From positions 1 through 64,000 of the forward strand of contig CATKYJ010000019.1 of assembly GCA_949840885.1 (NCBI GenBank): 64,000 bases of DNA, given 5' to 3'. The DNA is from an uncultured Acetatifactor sp. GTDB lineage: Bacteria; Bacillota; Clostridia; Lachnospirales; Lachnospiraceae. Both the position numbers and the translations under genes were made by a program. The notes below the pieces were generated by a model, which saw nothing but the letters and a program-made list of their open reading frames with translations, had not been told where the DNA came from and ran no database searches. Shown one piece after another: positions 9,055 through 18,269 of the stretch; position 1 is the stretch's first letter; each line of letters opens with the position of its first letter.

Positions 9055-9094
9055 CTCCTATCTCAAATTCAAAGCCCTGTACGCCAATCCGCTC

Positions 9095-11905
9095 CTATGC
9101 AAACTTCGCCAGCGCCTCGTCCAGCGCCTCCAGCATTCCGGCCTCCAGATGCCCTGCGAACTGCGCTGCCAAATCCCGGATACTGCTGGACCGCATATGC
9201 TCCGGCACCTGCCCGATCTGAGGTATCTTCTCCGTTAAGAAACTTTGAATCGCCGGAACGCCCAAAAGCTCCTTAAGCGGCGTAGCCGTGCTGTAAATCT
9301 TGCGCAGCAGCCCGGTGGTCTGGTAGCTGACACTGTACTGCCCTGCCTTTAAATGGCACACCCCGTCCGCCACATCCGCAAACATGGGATTCGTCTTATC
9401 CCCGTACACGCTCTCCGGCGCATAGGGCAGAACCACATCCGCCTGGCAGCCGAAAGGAACCGTCACCCGCACCTCCAGATGATAATCGTCCACCGCTTTC
9501 CAGGAGGTCTTCCACAGTCCCATGCCCGACCGGTAACATGCCTCCACATGCCCCAGCCTGGAATCCACCACCGGACAAATGCACACATGTCTGAAGCCGA
9601 TGCTGTCTTCCGCCTGCCTGATGCCCGCCACATAAGCGTACATCCACTCCACAATGGAGCCGTAGGAATAATGGTTGAAGCTGTTCATGCCTGTGGAAGA
9701 CACGCTTCCGTCTGCCAGCATGCTGTTCCAGCGCTCCCAAATGGTGGTGGCTCCCAGCTTCACCTCGTAGAGCCAGCCCGGATACTCCTCATTAAACAAC
9801 AGCCCATAGGCCAGCTCGTTCAGACCCGCTTTGGTCAGTTCCTCGCCCAGAATCGGCGTACCCACGAATCCGGTCTGCAGCTTTCCGTTGTTGTCATTAA
9901 ACTTCTTCTCCAGCCGCTTTACCGTCTGCTCCCTGTCCACCGTGAGGCCATGCCGCAGGCTCAGCAAAAGAGCTGTCTGGGTGTCCAGGCAGCACCGCCC
10001 GGAGGGCGCAAAATACTCGTGCCGGATTTCCCCTAAAATCTTGTCCGCCACTGCATTGTAACGGGCTTCCTCTTCGGTCTTCCCAAGCACTGCCGCCGCC
10101 TTTGCCGTCAGCTCCGCGCTGTAGCGCAGATACACCAATGCGATAAACGCGCTCTCCGTAGCGCCCATGACGCCGTCTATGCCCCCGGGGCCGTCCAAGG
10201 CCAGCCAGTCCCCATAGTGGAAATGCTTCCGCCAGCCCTGATCCTGCTGCTCCAGCCCATAGATATGGTCCACCCAGCCTCTCATGCTGTCGAACTGCTC
10301 CTCCAATATGGCCTTATCGCCGTAGAACCGATAAATTACCCAGGGAATCACGCAGGCCGCGTCCCCCCAGGCGCAGGAAATGCCATGATGGCCAAAGGAG
10401 GGGATCACATCCGGCACAGCGCCGTTTCGGTTCTTCTGCTCCGTGGCCATATCGTGGAGATACTTTGCAAAGAAAGCGTAGCTGTCCCTCTGATAACATG
10501 CAGTGGGGGAGAACACCTCCGCATCCCCGGTCCATCCCATGCGCTCGTCGCGCTGAGGGCAGTCCGTGGGCACATCCAGAAAATTGCCTTTCTGGCCCCA
10601 CTCCGTGTTCAGAATCAGCCTATTCACCAGGTCACTTCCGGTCTCAAGCCAGCCGCTTCTGGGCAGGTCGGAATACATGGCCAACCCCGTGAAATCCTCC
10701 GCTTTCAGAGCGGCCACGCCCTCCACTTTGGCATAGCGATAGCCATAGAACGTGAAAAAGGGCTGCAGAACATGCTCTTTGCCGTCCGAAACATAGATGT
10801 ACTCCGCTTTCGCCGTGCGCAGATTGTCCCGGTAGAAGTTGCCCTGCTGCAGCACCTCTCCCACCTGGACATGAATCCTCGTACCTTTCGGCTCGCAGAC
10901 CCGCAGTCTGAAAGACCCTGCGATATTCTGCCCCAAATCCACCACCGTCTCTCCCGCAGGCGTGTGGATCAGCTCCGCCACAGGCAGCTCCTCCAGCACC
11001 TTTACCGGGAGGCTGCGCCTGGCCGTCAATTTCCCCTTAGGCGGCTCTGCCTCACAGGCCGCTGCCGGCGCCACAGGCATCAAGGTATCGTCCATGTGCT
11101 CGCCGTCATAAATATTGGAGAAACAGAGATTGCTGTAGGTCACCTGCCAGCTCTCGTCCGTACCGATGACCTCTTCGGTGCCGTCCTCATAGGCCAGGTG
11201 CAGCTCCGCAATCAGTTTCCGCCCCTTTCCGTAATAAGGCCTCCCATCCGGATCATTGAAGCCGAAGCGCCCGAAATACCAGCCATTGCCCAGCAATACG
11301 CACAGATCGCCCTCTTTCTGAAGCTGCTTTGTCACATCGAAAGTCTGGTACTGCACCCATTCATTGTAATTGTTGCAGTAGGGGGCCAGCAGCTCGTCCC
11401 CAATCTTCGCCTCTGCCCGCAGCATTTCTATGGAATCCGCCTGCGCGGCTCCGGCTCCCGGCATATAATAGGCCTCGTAAAGGCCCAGGCCGCAGATATA
11501 GAGCCTTGCGCTCTTCACGGGCTTTGCGGGGGCGATGTGCTTCGAATACATGGGGTGACGCTTCTCGCTGTCCCCGATCCACTTCCCGCTCCAGCTCTCC
11601 GCTTCCTTTCCGGTCTCGAACCAGTTTACGTCGCTTACCGCCTCCTCCCCGGCATCCGTGCACACGGTCACGGTCCAGGTGTAGCGGGTCCGGGGGGCAA
11701 GCTCCATGTCCACGGGAACCGCCAGATTGTCCAGGTCGGCAAAGCCTGTGTCCGCCACTGTCCCGCCGTCACGGCATACCACCAGACGTGCTTTGGTCTG
11801 GGCCTTTCCTTTCGCCTCCTCCACCTGCCAGGAGAAGACCGGCTTTTCCATCCAGTACCCCAGAGGGTTGGTCAGATGGTTGACCTTACAGTTCGTGATT
11901 TTCAT
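9095..11905 (-). CDS. Alpha-L-rhamnosidase, GH78
   Basis: The 936-residue protein has N-terminal beta-sandwich domains, an (alpha/alpha)6 barrel and a C-terminal beta domain. The barrel contains the GH78 signature DCPQRDERMGWTGDAEVF with the catalytic acidic residues. GH78 enzymes release terminal L-rhamnose from plant glycosides and pectic side chains. The start chosen is MKITNC, ten codons after the ORF-track start, because AAAGGAGG lies directly upstream of it. No signal peptide is present, so it acts in the cytoplasm on imported substrate. It is the last gene of the operon and is followed by a strong terminator. Confidence 0.92.
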   Translation of the reverse strand: MKITNCKVNHLTNPLGYWMEKPVFSWQVEEAKGKAQTKARLVVCRDGGTVADTGFADLDNLAVPVDMELAPRTRYTWTVTVCTDAGEEAVSDVNWFETGKEAESWSGKWIGDSEKRHPMYSKHIAPAKPVKSARLYICGLGLYEAYYMPGAGAAQADSIEMLRAEAKIGDELLAPYCNNYNEWVQYQTFDVTKQLQKEGDLCVLLGNGWYFGRFGFNDPDGRPYYGKGRKLIAELHLAYEDGTEEVIGTDESWQVTYSNLCFSNIYDGEHMDDTLMPVAPAAACEAEPPKGKLTARRSLPVKVLEELPVAELIHTPAGETVVDLGQNIAGSFRLRVCEPKGTRIHVQVGEVLQQGNFYRDNLRTAKAEYIYVSDGKEHVLQPFFTFYGYRYAKVEGVAALKAEDFTGLAMYSDLPRSGWLETGSDLVNRLILNTEWGQKGNFLDVPTDCPQRDERMGWTGDAEVFSPTACYQRDSYAFFAKYLHDMATEQKNRNGAVPDVIPSFGHHGISCAWGDAACVIPWVIYRFYGDKAILEEQFDSMRGWVDHIYGLEQQDQGWRKHFHYGDWLALDGPGGIDGVMGATESAFIALVYLRYSAELTAKAAAVLGKTEEEARYNAVADKILGEIRHEYFAPSGRCCLDTQTALLLSLRHGLTVDREQTVKRLEKKFNDNNGKLQTGFVGTPILGEELTKAGLNELAYGLLFNEEYPGWLYEVKLGATTIWERWNSMLADGSVSSTGMNSFNHYSYGSIVEWMYAYVAGIRQAEDSIGFRHVCICPVVDSRLGHVEACYRSGMGLWKTSWKAVDDYHLEVRVTVPFGCQADVVLPYAPESVYGDKTNPMFADVADGVCHLKAGQYSVSYQTTGLLRKIYSTATPLKELLGVPAIQSFLTEKIPQIGQVPEHMRSSSIRDLAAQFAGHLEAGMLEALDEALAKFA

Positions 11906-12009
11906 TCCTTTTCCTCCTTTCAAGGATGCCATCACGCTTTAGATAGATCCTATTCCTCATCATAGCAGAAAAGCCGCAAATATAATAGATAGAAAATAAG
12001 AAAAATTTA

Positions 12010-12984
12010 CTAAAGTTTTGCTGCGCGCCCTATATCCCGCTCCAGGATCTCATTGATCAGCGCCTCCACTTCCTTATAGGGCATCTTCTCCAACAGAAAG
12101 CTTTGTTTTCCGCCCGCTTCCTCTTTCCAGGAGCTCCTCCCCTCATCGTCCACGCAGATCTTTCCATGGGGATATAAATGCCAATACCCGGCATCCGGGC
12201 GGATAGCATAAAGCATGGTGGCGCCGTCCCAGCTTTCCCTTCCCACAGCGCCGCCTCCGTCTTTCCTGCTCCAGCTCTCGTAGCAGAGCCTCACCGGATT
12301 GTCTTTTGCTCCCCTTTGCTGGAGGCCGCCGCAGGTAATCATCTTCAGCCCGATCTCATAGCTGCAGAATATCAGTTCGGCGGGCCAGCTGTCACAGACC
12401 GTCTGAGCTGCGGGAATATCACATTTTACATTCCATTCCGCCTCCACCACATAGCCGTCCCCCAGCACTACCGGCTCCGGCCAGGCCTCTTTGAAGCGGC
12501 CCGCCATGCACACCGCCCGCTCCACTTTCTGCCCCACCAGCTCTGCGCCGGAGAGAGGACTGTGCTCGTCCGGCCCGCTCTCTAAAAGCCTCTCAAGGCT
12601 GGCCAGGGAGCCTGTGGCCACAAGGGTGGCTTTCCCCTCTGTCCGAGCCAGGGTTCGCCGCATCAGTGCTACCGTATTTTCGTAGGGCTCCCCTCTCCTG
12701 TAACGAGTATCGCACGCGAGCGCTACATCCGAAGCATAGACATCATGCCATTCGCTAGGCCTGATGCCGTCCCCTTCCCTGAATGTCCCCACCGGAACCT
12801 CCGGATGTCCATAGTAGTTTAAAATGGCTTCCACGCAGCCTGCTGCCGCTTCGCTCATGGTGCAGTGGGTCACCGCGAGCAGCCGGCACTCCCCGGCGTC
12901 CATCAATTCCAGCGCCAGGGCCAAGGCCGCCGCATCATCGCAGTCACAGCCGATATCCGTGTCAAATATGATGTTTGTCTTCAT
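12010..12984 (-). CDS. Inosine-uridine-type nucleoside hydrolase
   Basis: This 324-residue protein carries the nucleoside hydrolase fingerprint at its N-terminus (IIFDTDIGCDCDDAAAL), the calcium-binding aspartates of the IunH fold. The family cleaves the N-glycosidic bond of ribonucleosides to free base and ribose. Some divergent members act on other ribosides, and this one lacks close similarity to the classic RihA-C motifs in its second half, so substrate is uncertain. It lies between the transporter and rhamnosidase genes of the operon. With ribokinase at the head of the operon, a route from a riboside to ribose 5-phosphate is plausible. Confidence 0.85.
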   Translation of the reverse strand: MKTNIIFDTDIGCDCDDAAALALALELMDAGECRLLAVTHCTMSEAAAGCVEAILNYYGHPEVPVGTFREGDGIRPSEWHDVYASDVALACDTRYRRGEPYENTVALMRRTLARTEGKATLVATGSLASLERLLESGPDEHSPLSGAELVGQKVERAVCMAGRFKEAWPEPVVLGDGYVVEAEWNVKCDIPAAQTVCDSWPAELIFCSYEIGLKMITCGGLQQRGAKDNPVRLCYESWSRKDGGGAVGRESWDGATMLYAIRPDAGYWHLYPHGKICVDDEGRSSWKEEAGGKQSFLLEKMPYKEVEALINEILERDIGRAAKL

Positions 12985-13013
12985 CCGAAACTCCTCTCTG
13001 TTTTATACTGTGT

Positions 13014-13100
13014 ACACCAGTAAACTTGCTGCAAATCCCGACGGCAGATCGCCGGCAAGACGCACGTTTTCCTACCGTAAATCCCGGCGGCCCGCAGCAT
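13014..13100. repeat. Dispersed palindromic intergenic repeat, copy 1
   Basis: About 87 bp with complementary ends (TTGCTGCAAA against GCAGCA) and two internal AAATCCCG boxes. A second copy with about 75-80% identity lies at 33084-33179. Both sit between two genes of the same direction. Confidence 0.75.
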
Positions 13101-13163
13101 AAACATATATTCGTGTTTTTATCCCTCTCACTACCCCAATACAATGCATGACCTGCACCAGGC

Positions 13164-13997
13164 TCAGCCTTTAAGCCCTGATGTCACAATTCCCTGCACC
13201 AGATATTTCTGGAAGAAAAAGAAGAGAATGATCACCGGCAGCGTAAACAGGACGCAGGCCGCCATCAGCACCGGCTCCAGTATGATCTCCGGCTTGTCGG
13301 GCAGAAAATAGATATTTCCGAACATAGCCGTCGCCAGCGGGAACTTGTCCCCGGTCAGAAACATCTGCGGCCCCATATAGTCGTTCCATGCCGCCACAAA
13401 AGCGTTGAAGAACAGCAGCGCGTACAGAGGCTTGGACAGCGGTATCACGATCTGTGCGATCATGCGCAGGAAGCCGCACCCGTCCACCTTGGCCGCATCG
13501 TCCAGTTCCCGCGGGAAAGAGGACATAAACTGCTTTACCAGAAAAATGTTGTAAGCGCTCCCGCCCAGCGCGTTTAAGATAAAAATCCAATAGGTGTCCA
13601 TGAGTCCCAGTGTATTGTACCATACAAACTGCGGAATCTGAATCGCAATATAGGGAATCATGAGCTGCAGCAGGACCAATTTGAACAGCACCTCTTTCCC
13701 CGGAGCCCGAAGCCTTGCAAAGGCATATCCCATCAGAAAGTCCATCACCAGACTGCCGAATACCGAGATCGCCACAAGCTTCATGGTGTTCAGCAGATAC
13801 TTGAAAAACGGGATCATAGCCACTGCAAAGTAGTAATTTTCCACATGCCATTCCGTGAAGAAGATAACCGGCTTCTTGTTGATATAGGGGCGCAGGGAGT
13901 TGGCGGCCAAAAAGATCAACGGATAGAGAAACACAACACTGAGGGCCACAAGGAACGCATACGCCAGGTATTTCTGGATTTCTTTTTTTCTGTTCAT
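13164..13997 (-). CDS. Carbohydrate ABC transporter permease (MalG-like)
   Basis: This 277-residue permease has six transmembrane helices and the cytoplasmic EAA-type loop (PRELDDAAKVDGCGFLRMIAQIVIPLSKP) that docks the ATPase. It belongs to the MalG/LacG (CUT1) group for di- and oligosaccharides. The start MNRKKEIQ is preferred over the ORF-track start because AAGGAGG lies seven bases before it and because it follows the upstream permease gene by only 13 bp. No ATPase gene lies in the operon; CUT1 systems of Firmicutes often share an MsmK/MsmX-type ATPase encoded elsewhere. Confidence 0.92.
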   Translation of the reverse strand: MNRKKEIQKYLAYAFLVALSVVFLYPLIFLAANSLRPYINKKPVIFFTEWHVENYYFAVAMIPFFKYLLNTMKLVAISVFGSLVMDFLMGYAFARLRAPGKEVLFKLVLLQLMIPYIAIQIPQFVWYNTLGLMDTYWIFILNALGGSAYNIFLVKQFMSSFPRELDDAAKVDGCGFLRMIAQIVIPLSKPLYALLFFNAFVAAWNDYMGPQMFLTGDKFPLATAMFGNIYFLPDKPEIILEPVLMAACVLFTLPVIILFFFFQKYLVQGIVTSGLKG

Positions 13998-14010
13998 GCC
14001 ATGCGCCTCC

Positions 14011-14925
14011 TTAATCCGAGTAGAATACCCAGTATTTCTGTGTCTTTGTGACAATGACCGTCAGGATATTGATGATGAACACCAGCACCCACATCATGGC
14101 CAGCCCATAGCCAAAGCGGGAATAGCCCAGTATCTGCTGGTAGGCGTGGACCATATAGGTATAGGTGGGCTTCAGCGGAAGATTCAGGACCCCGTTGGAT
14201 CCAGGCGCCAGCAGAACCGGCTGGGCATAGAGTTGGAAGCCGCCGATGATCCCCATGACCAGATTGAAGAACAGGATCGGGGAGATCATGGGCAGGGTGA
14301 TCTTGGTAAATTTCTTCCATCCCCCAGCTCCGTCCAGGGCGGCCGCCTCATAGAGCTCATTCGGGATTCCCTGCAAAGCAGCCAGGTTCAGAAGCAGCCC
14401 TCCTGTGGAGCCCCAAGTCATCATAATCACCAAAGCGGCCAGGATATGGTCATACCCCAGCCAGTTCACTGGATTGATCCCGAAAATCCCCAGGAACTTG
14501 TTGAGCAGTCCCTCGTTTGCATTGAATATGATCCTCCACATCAGGCCTGCAGCCACCGTGGGGATGATGGAGGGCATATAGATAATGGTCCTGAAAACCC
14601 CCAGTCCTTTCCTTGCCTTGTTCAAAAGCAGAGCGCAGCCCAGCCCCACGATCAGCCCCAGCGGCACGGTGATGCATCCGATCAGAAAAGTTCTCCCCAG
14701 GGAACTCATTGCCTGAGCGTCCGTAAACACACGCTGATAATTGTTTACCCCAACGAACTCCACCCTGTCATAATTATACCCGGTATAATTTGTCAGACTC
14801 AAATACAACCCGTTTACGAACGGAACCAGCTTCGTTGCGATAAACAATATCACAAACGGAGCTACCAGTACATAGAAAAGTGCAATCTCCCTTCGCTTCG
14901 CATTCCAGAATCTCTTTTCTGCCAC
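14011..14925 (-). CDS. Carbohydrate ABC transporter permease (MalF/UgpA-like)
   Basis: This is the partner permease (304 residues from the start chosen) with six transmembrane helices and an EAA loop (PNELYEAAALDGAGGWKKFTKITLPM). The ORF-track start at 15117 would overlap the binding-protein gene and add about 64 residues of non-permease sequence. A GTG at 14925 preceded by AAGGAGG gives the normal family N-terminus (VAEKRFWNAKRREIALFYVL), so I use that. It works with the MalG-like permease and the lipoprotein as a sugar importer in the cytoplasmic membrane. Confidence 0.92.
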   Translation of the reverse strand: MAEKRFWNAKRREIALFYVLVAPFVILFIATKLVPFVNGLYLSLTNYTGYNYDRVEFVGVNNYQRVFTDAQAMSSLGRTFLIGCITVPLGLIVGLGCALLLNKARKGLGVFRTIIYMPSIIPTVAAGLMWRIIFNANEGLLNKFLGIFGINPVNWLGYDHILAALVIMMTWGSTGGLLLNLAALQGIPNELYEAAALDGAGGWKKFTKITLPMISPILFFNLVMGIIGGFQLYAQPVLLAPGSNGVLNLPLKPTYTYMVHAYQQILGYSRFGYGLAMMWVLVFIINILTVIVTKTQKYWVFYSD

Positions 14926-14953
14926 CGCCGGAACCTCCTTATCTTCTATGATA

Positions 14954-15070
14954 GCCCTGCACCCATGCCATTCCATGGGCGCAGGGCGCAGCATTATGTC
15001 AAGAACAATCGGTGCAAGACCGGAAGAATGCCCGCACTTTGGGCATTCTTCTGTGTGCAACTTTGCACAC
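14954..15070 (-). other. Three stable hairpins between binding protein and permease genes
   Basis: The 145-bp gap has three inverted repeats: 14954-14987 (13 bp and one mismatch), 15023-15051 (11 bp perfect, GAAGAATGCCC/GGGCATTCTTC) and 15053-15070 (7 bp). None is followed by a T-run on the minus strand. They could protect the binding-protein mRNA 3' end or weaken read-through into the permease genes. Confidence 0.7.
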
Positions 15071-16528
15071 TTAGTCCACGCCGCAGATTTCCTTGCCCTC
15101 TGCCAATAAGGTCTCAAATTGCTCCTGCATGGCTACAATGGCATCGTCCATGGTCATCCGCTCGTACAGCACTTCATAGAAGAACTGTTGGAAAGTAGAT
15201 TCCATTCCCTGTGCGGTTATATAAGGGTTGGTTTTCAGCGTAATCATATTTTTCATGCCGAATTCATTGGCGTCATAGGTCTGCTTCTGGAATTGTGTCT
15301 CCTGGGGCAGAAGCTCTACCAGATCGCTCTGGGCGGGATTTCCAAAGCCCTGAATCGCTCTCTTCTTTGCCCACTCCCCTCCATTGTACAGTTCAATGAA
15401 CTTAAATGCCGCCTCCTTGTTCTTGCTGCCTCTCCAGATGGAAGCGCCCACGCCTGCCATACATGCGTTTGCACCCTTGGAGGTGTCCAGGCTGGGAGCC
15501 TGAATCAGCATAAAGTCGTCCATACGGTCTTTTGCATTTTCGTTAAAGGCCAGAGTTCCGTTTCCGAACCAATAGCCGCAGCAGAGCATGCCTACCTTGT
15601 CCAGCGCAAAGGAATCGCCGCCCCAGTCTCCGGGGGTGCTCATATCGCTGATGGCCGCCCCGGATTTGTACATGTCCGCCCAGTAGTCAAAGGCCGCCCG
15701 GATTTCCGGCGTATCGATGTAGACCTCTGAAAGATCGTCTGAGAACATGGATTTTCCAACAGAACATACCATGCCAGTGATGAGCTGGTATAGATTGTTG
15801 GTAGTGCCCATGCCCCAGCGGGTCTGCTCTCCGCTTTCGTCAAATTCCACGCATGCTTTCGCCCATTCCCTGATTTCGTCCCAGGTATAGATCTTTGTGG
15901 GATCCGGGATCTCCAGGCCTGCGTCCGCAAACACCTTTTTATTCACCCAGATCTGGTTGTCCAGGCTCCAGTCCTTCACAATGCCGTAGATAGGTCCTGC
16001 CCCTACCTCTTTCCCGTCAAAGCGGTACAGATTCTCCACATCTGTAAAGTTTGCCTCATCAAACACATCGCTGGCGGCAATGTAATCGTCCAGAGGCTCA
16101 TACAAACCCCTCGCCGCATACATGGCGCCATGGCTGAACGCAGACAGGCACCATATGTCCGCCGCTGTCCCTGTGGCGACCATGCTCATCATCTTGATCT
16201 CGTCCGCAGAGACGATTTCATAAGTCAGGCCCTCTCCGTTCTCCGCCACATATTTCTCAAATTCCGCATTGTTCAGCAGATCCGTAGCGCCCCATACCCG
16301 AACCGTTACACCGTCAAACCGCTGGCTCTCTACCCCCTGGCTTTCCGGAGCCTGTTCCTGGCTCTCGCTGGACGGCTCTGCGGATTCGCTCTGGGAAGAT
16401 TCCGTCTTCCGGGATTCGGATTCCGAAGACTCCTCTCCCGGCAGTGCGGGAGCGGCACATCCGCTGGCCCCCAAAAGCATTCCCGCCGTCAATAGGATAC
16501 TCAAAGTTTTTCTAAATGTGTTCTTCAT
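15071..16528 (-). CDS. Extracellular sugar-binding lipoprotein
   Basis: This 485-residue solute-binding protein (family 1, MalE-like) begins with a lipoprotein signal peptide ending in the lipobox LGASGC, so Cys24 is lipidated and the protein sits on the outer face of the membrane. A Ser/Glu-rich linker (about residues 30-65) follows, then the two-lobed binding domain (starting VTVRVWGATDLLNN). It delivers an oligosaccharide or glycoside to the two permeases encoded next. Substrate cannot be read from sequence; the rhamnosidase and ribose-related genes suggest a rhamnose- or pentose-containing glycoside. Confidence 0.93.
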   Translation of the reverse strand: MKNTFRKTLSILLTAGMLLGASGCAAPALPGEESSESESRKTESSQSESAEPSSESQEQAPESQGVESQRFDGVTVRVWGATDLLNNAEFEKYVAENGEGLTYEIVSADEIKMMSMVATGTAADIWCLSAFSHGAMYAARGLYEPLDDYIAASDVFDEANFTDVENLYRFDGKEVGAGPIYGIVKDWSLDNQIWVNKKVFADAGLEIPDPTKIYTWDEIREWAKACVEFDESGEQTRWGMGTTNNLYQLITGMVCSVGKSMFSDDLSEVYIDTPEIRAAFDYWADMYKSGAAISDMSTPGDWGGDSFALDKVGMLCCGYWFGNGTLAFNENAKDRMDDFMLIQAPSLDTSKGANACMAGVGASIWRGSKNKEAAFKFIELYNGGEWAKKRAIQGFGNPAQSDLVELLPQETQFQKQTYDANEFGMKNMITLKTNPYITAQGMESTFQQFFYEVLYERMTMDDAIVAMQEQFETLLAEGKEICGVD

Positions 16529-16610
16529 ATTAATACCTGTTCTCCTTTCTTTGCCTGCTGTTCAAACCCCTTTTACTGTTCTTCAGTTCCTTTTCCTTGG
16601 CCCGTTTCCC

Positions 16611-17969
16611 TTACATGCAGCTCTTTTCCCTTACATGCAGCATTCCTACAGGATAGAAACCGTCTTCGCTTCTGCCCTCAAGGGGCAGGCGGATGTGTTC
16701 CTTGCCGTATCCGCAGACTGCAAACTCCACCGGATACGCTTTTGGTTCCAGCCCTTCCGGCACCTTTACGGGCGTGCGGTATGTCCTGGGCTGGTCTTCG
16801 GACAGTTCCCCGGGGACAAACCCCCTCTCCTCTGTAACCTGTCCCGCTATGCGGATTTTTAAGGATCCCTCCGAGCAGAATCTCCCGGCTCCCCGGTTGA
16901 CCCAGCTGTGGACAATGGTGATCCAGCCCTCGCCGCCGGCCTCCGGGATCTCCACTGCAAAGGGAAGCAGCCTGTATCCCATTCTTTTGAGCCCGTGTTC
17001 GATCAGATCCGGTCTCTGCTCATAAAACTGCACACTGTCCCACATCAGCATCATATAATTGGGGTGCAGAAGCAGCGCCTCTTCCACTGTGTCCTCCACA
17101 AAGTATCCCCTGCTGCCCTCCGGCGAGTTTTTGATCAGATAGCCGTTAAAGAACTCCGCGATCATGGGAAGCTTTTTCCCTGACTCATAGAAATCCCGCA
17201 TCAGCTTCGCGTCCCAGATTTTCACCGCACCGCCTATTCCGTCCCTGCGCAGGGATATTCCAGGCTTTTTCAGCGCATAGTCAAAGCCAGACCAGTAGAG
17301 ATACTCCTCGTAGCTCTCAGGCGCATGCAGCGGCGGGTTGCGGTCTTTCATCCACTCATAGGAGCAGGAAAGGATCAGGGTCTTTTTTCCGGAAAAAGCG
17401 CATTCCCAGGCATCGATCAGGCTGCGCAGCGCAGCCGCATGCTGGGCGTATGTGGGGTGCTGATAGCCGCTGTGCCACTCCCCCCAGGCTCCGTATCCCC
17501 TTAAATCCACTGTCTCCAGCGCCGGCTCATCCCCGTAGCGGTCCGCCAGGGCGCATAGAAATCTGCGGAGCGCTTTCTGGTAATCCGGGTTCAGGTAATC
17601 CGGATACCTGGTGCTGTAACCATCCTCATGCACTGCCTGGTAAGCCACGCCGTATTTTTCATACAGCCAGTCCGGCGCCCCCTGTCCCTGCCCGTCATAG
17701 AGCATGGGATCCGTGGAAATGCGGAACTGCAGCTTCTTTCCGCGGCTCTTCCATTTCTCTATGGAAGCGTCCAGATCCTCGAAAGAAAATTCCTTTTCCT
17801 CTCTCTGCAGATGGGCCCACCAGGACAGCAGGGCCACATTGTCCAGATTTTCATAATGGTCCGGCTCGTTGGCATCCTTTTTCCCTTTCCGGATGTCATG
17901 ATGGATGACCCATCCCATACCCGGATTGGAAAAGCATTGCCCATTGTCTTCATGATAATATTTTGCCAA
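16611..17969 (-). CDS. DUF4832-type putative glycoside-active protein
   Basis: The 452-residue protein begins with NPGMGW, a motif typical of DUF4832/DUF4874 proteins, which have a TIM-barrel resembling glycoside hydrolases and a C-terminal beta-domain. Barrel-like strands include LQFRIS, ETVDLRGYGAWGEWHSG and YMMLMWDSVQFY; the acidic residues in GEWH are candidate catalytic ones. There is no signal peptide, so it is cytoplasmic. The start is most likely TTG at 17969, eight bases after AGGAGG; the ORF-track GTG abuts that site. The 5' edge touches a 121-bp tandem repeat. The exact reaction is unknown. Confidence 0.75.
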   Translation of the reverse strand: MAKYYHEDNGQCFSNPGMGWVIHHDIRKGKKDANEPDHYENLDNVALLSWWAHLQREEKEFSFEDLDASIEKWKSRGKKLQFRISTDPMLYDGQGQGAPDWLYEKYGVAYQAVHEDGYSTRYPDYLNPDYQKALRRFLCALADRYGDEPALETVDLRGYGAWGEWHSGYQHPTYAQHAAALRSLIDAWECAFSGKKTLILSCSYEWMKDRNPPLHAPESYEEYLYWSGFDYALKKPGISLRRDGIGGAVKIWDAKLMRDFYESGKKLPMIAEFFNGYLIKNSPEGSRGYFVEDTVEEALLLHPNYMMLMWDSVQFYEQRPDLIEHGLKRMGYRLLPFAVEIPEAGGEGWITIVHSWVNRGAGRFCSEGSLKIRIAGQVTEERGFVPGELSEDQPRTYRTPVKVPEGLEPKAYPVEFAVCGYGKEHIRLPLEGRSEDGFYPVGMLHVREKSCM

Positions 17970-17981
17970 TTTTTTCACCTC

Positions 17982-18269
17982 CTATTAAAATCGCTGCGCG
18001 ATGGCTCTAAAGGGTAAAGTCCCTTCGGCGCACTTCCTTGAGAGGAAATTTCATTCGACAGGGCTCTCATGATATTTCCTCTCCTGCGCTTTCGCGACTT
18101 TACTATTAAAATCGCTGCGCGATGGCTCTGAAGAGTAAAGTCTCTTCGGCGCACTTCCTTGAGAGGAAATTTCATTCGACAGGGCTCTCATGATATTTCC
18201 TCTCCTGCGCCTTCGCGACTTTACTATTAATATCGCTGCGCCATGGCTCTAAAGGGTAAAGTCCCTTCC
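17982..18269. repeat. 121-bp tandem repeat, 2.4 copies
   Basis: Units start at 17982, 18103 and 18224 with period 121 bp; the first two are about 95% identical and the third is cut after about 46 bp. On the minus strand each full unit holds GGAGAGGAAATATC followed by a 30-codon ORF (starting MRALSNEISS), and in another frame GTLPFRAIAQRF-stop. The third unit supplies the last codons of the ribokinase gene, and the first ends at the ribosome binding site of the DUF4832 gene. Confidence 0.9.

Noticed and set aside
10217-11965. 582-residue plus-strand ORF opposite the rhamnosidase gene
   Set aside because: It mirrors the GH78 coding frame, is low in recognisable motifs and has no ribosome binding site; the minus strand has a full GH78 signature.
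13996-15198. 400-residue plus-strand ORF opposite the permease genes
   Set aside because: Antisense to two clear permeases, rich in His, Gln and Pro, no membrane helices or known motif.
17982-18269. Tandem repeat as a CRISPR array
   Set aside because: Units are contiguous 121-bp copies with no spacers, and no cas genes are near.
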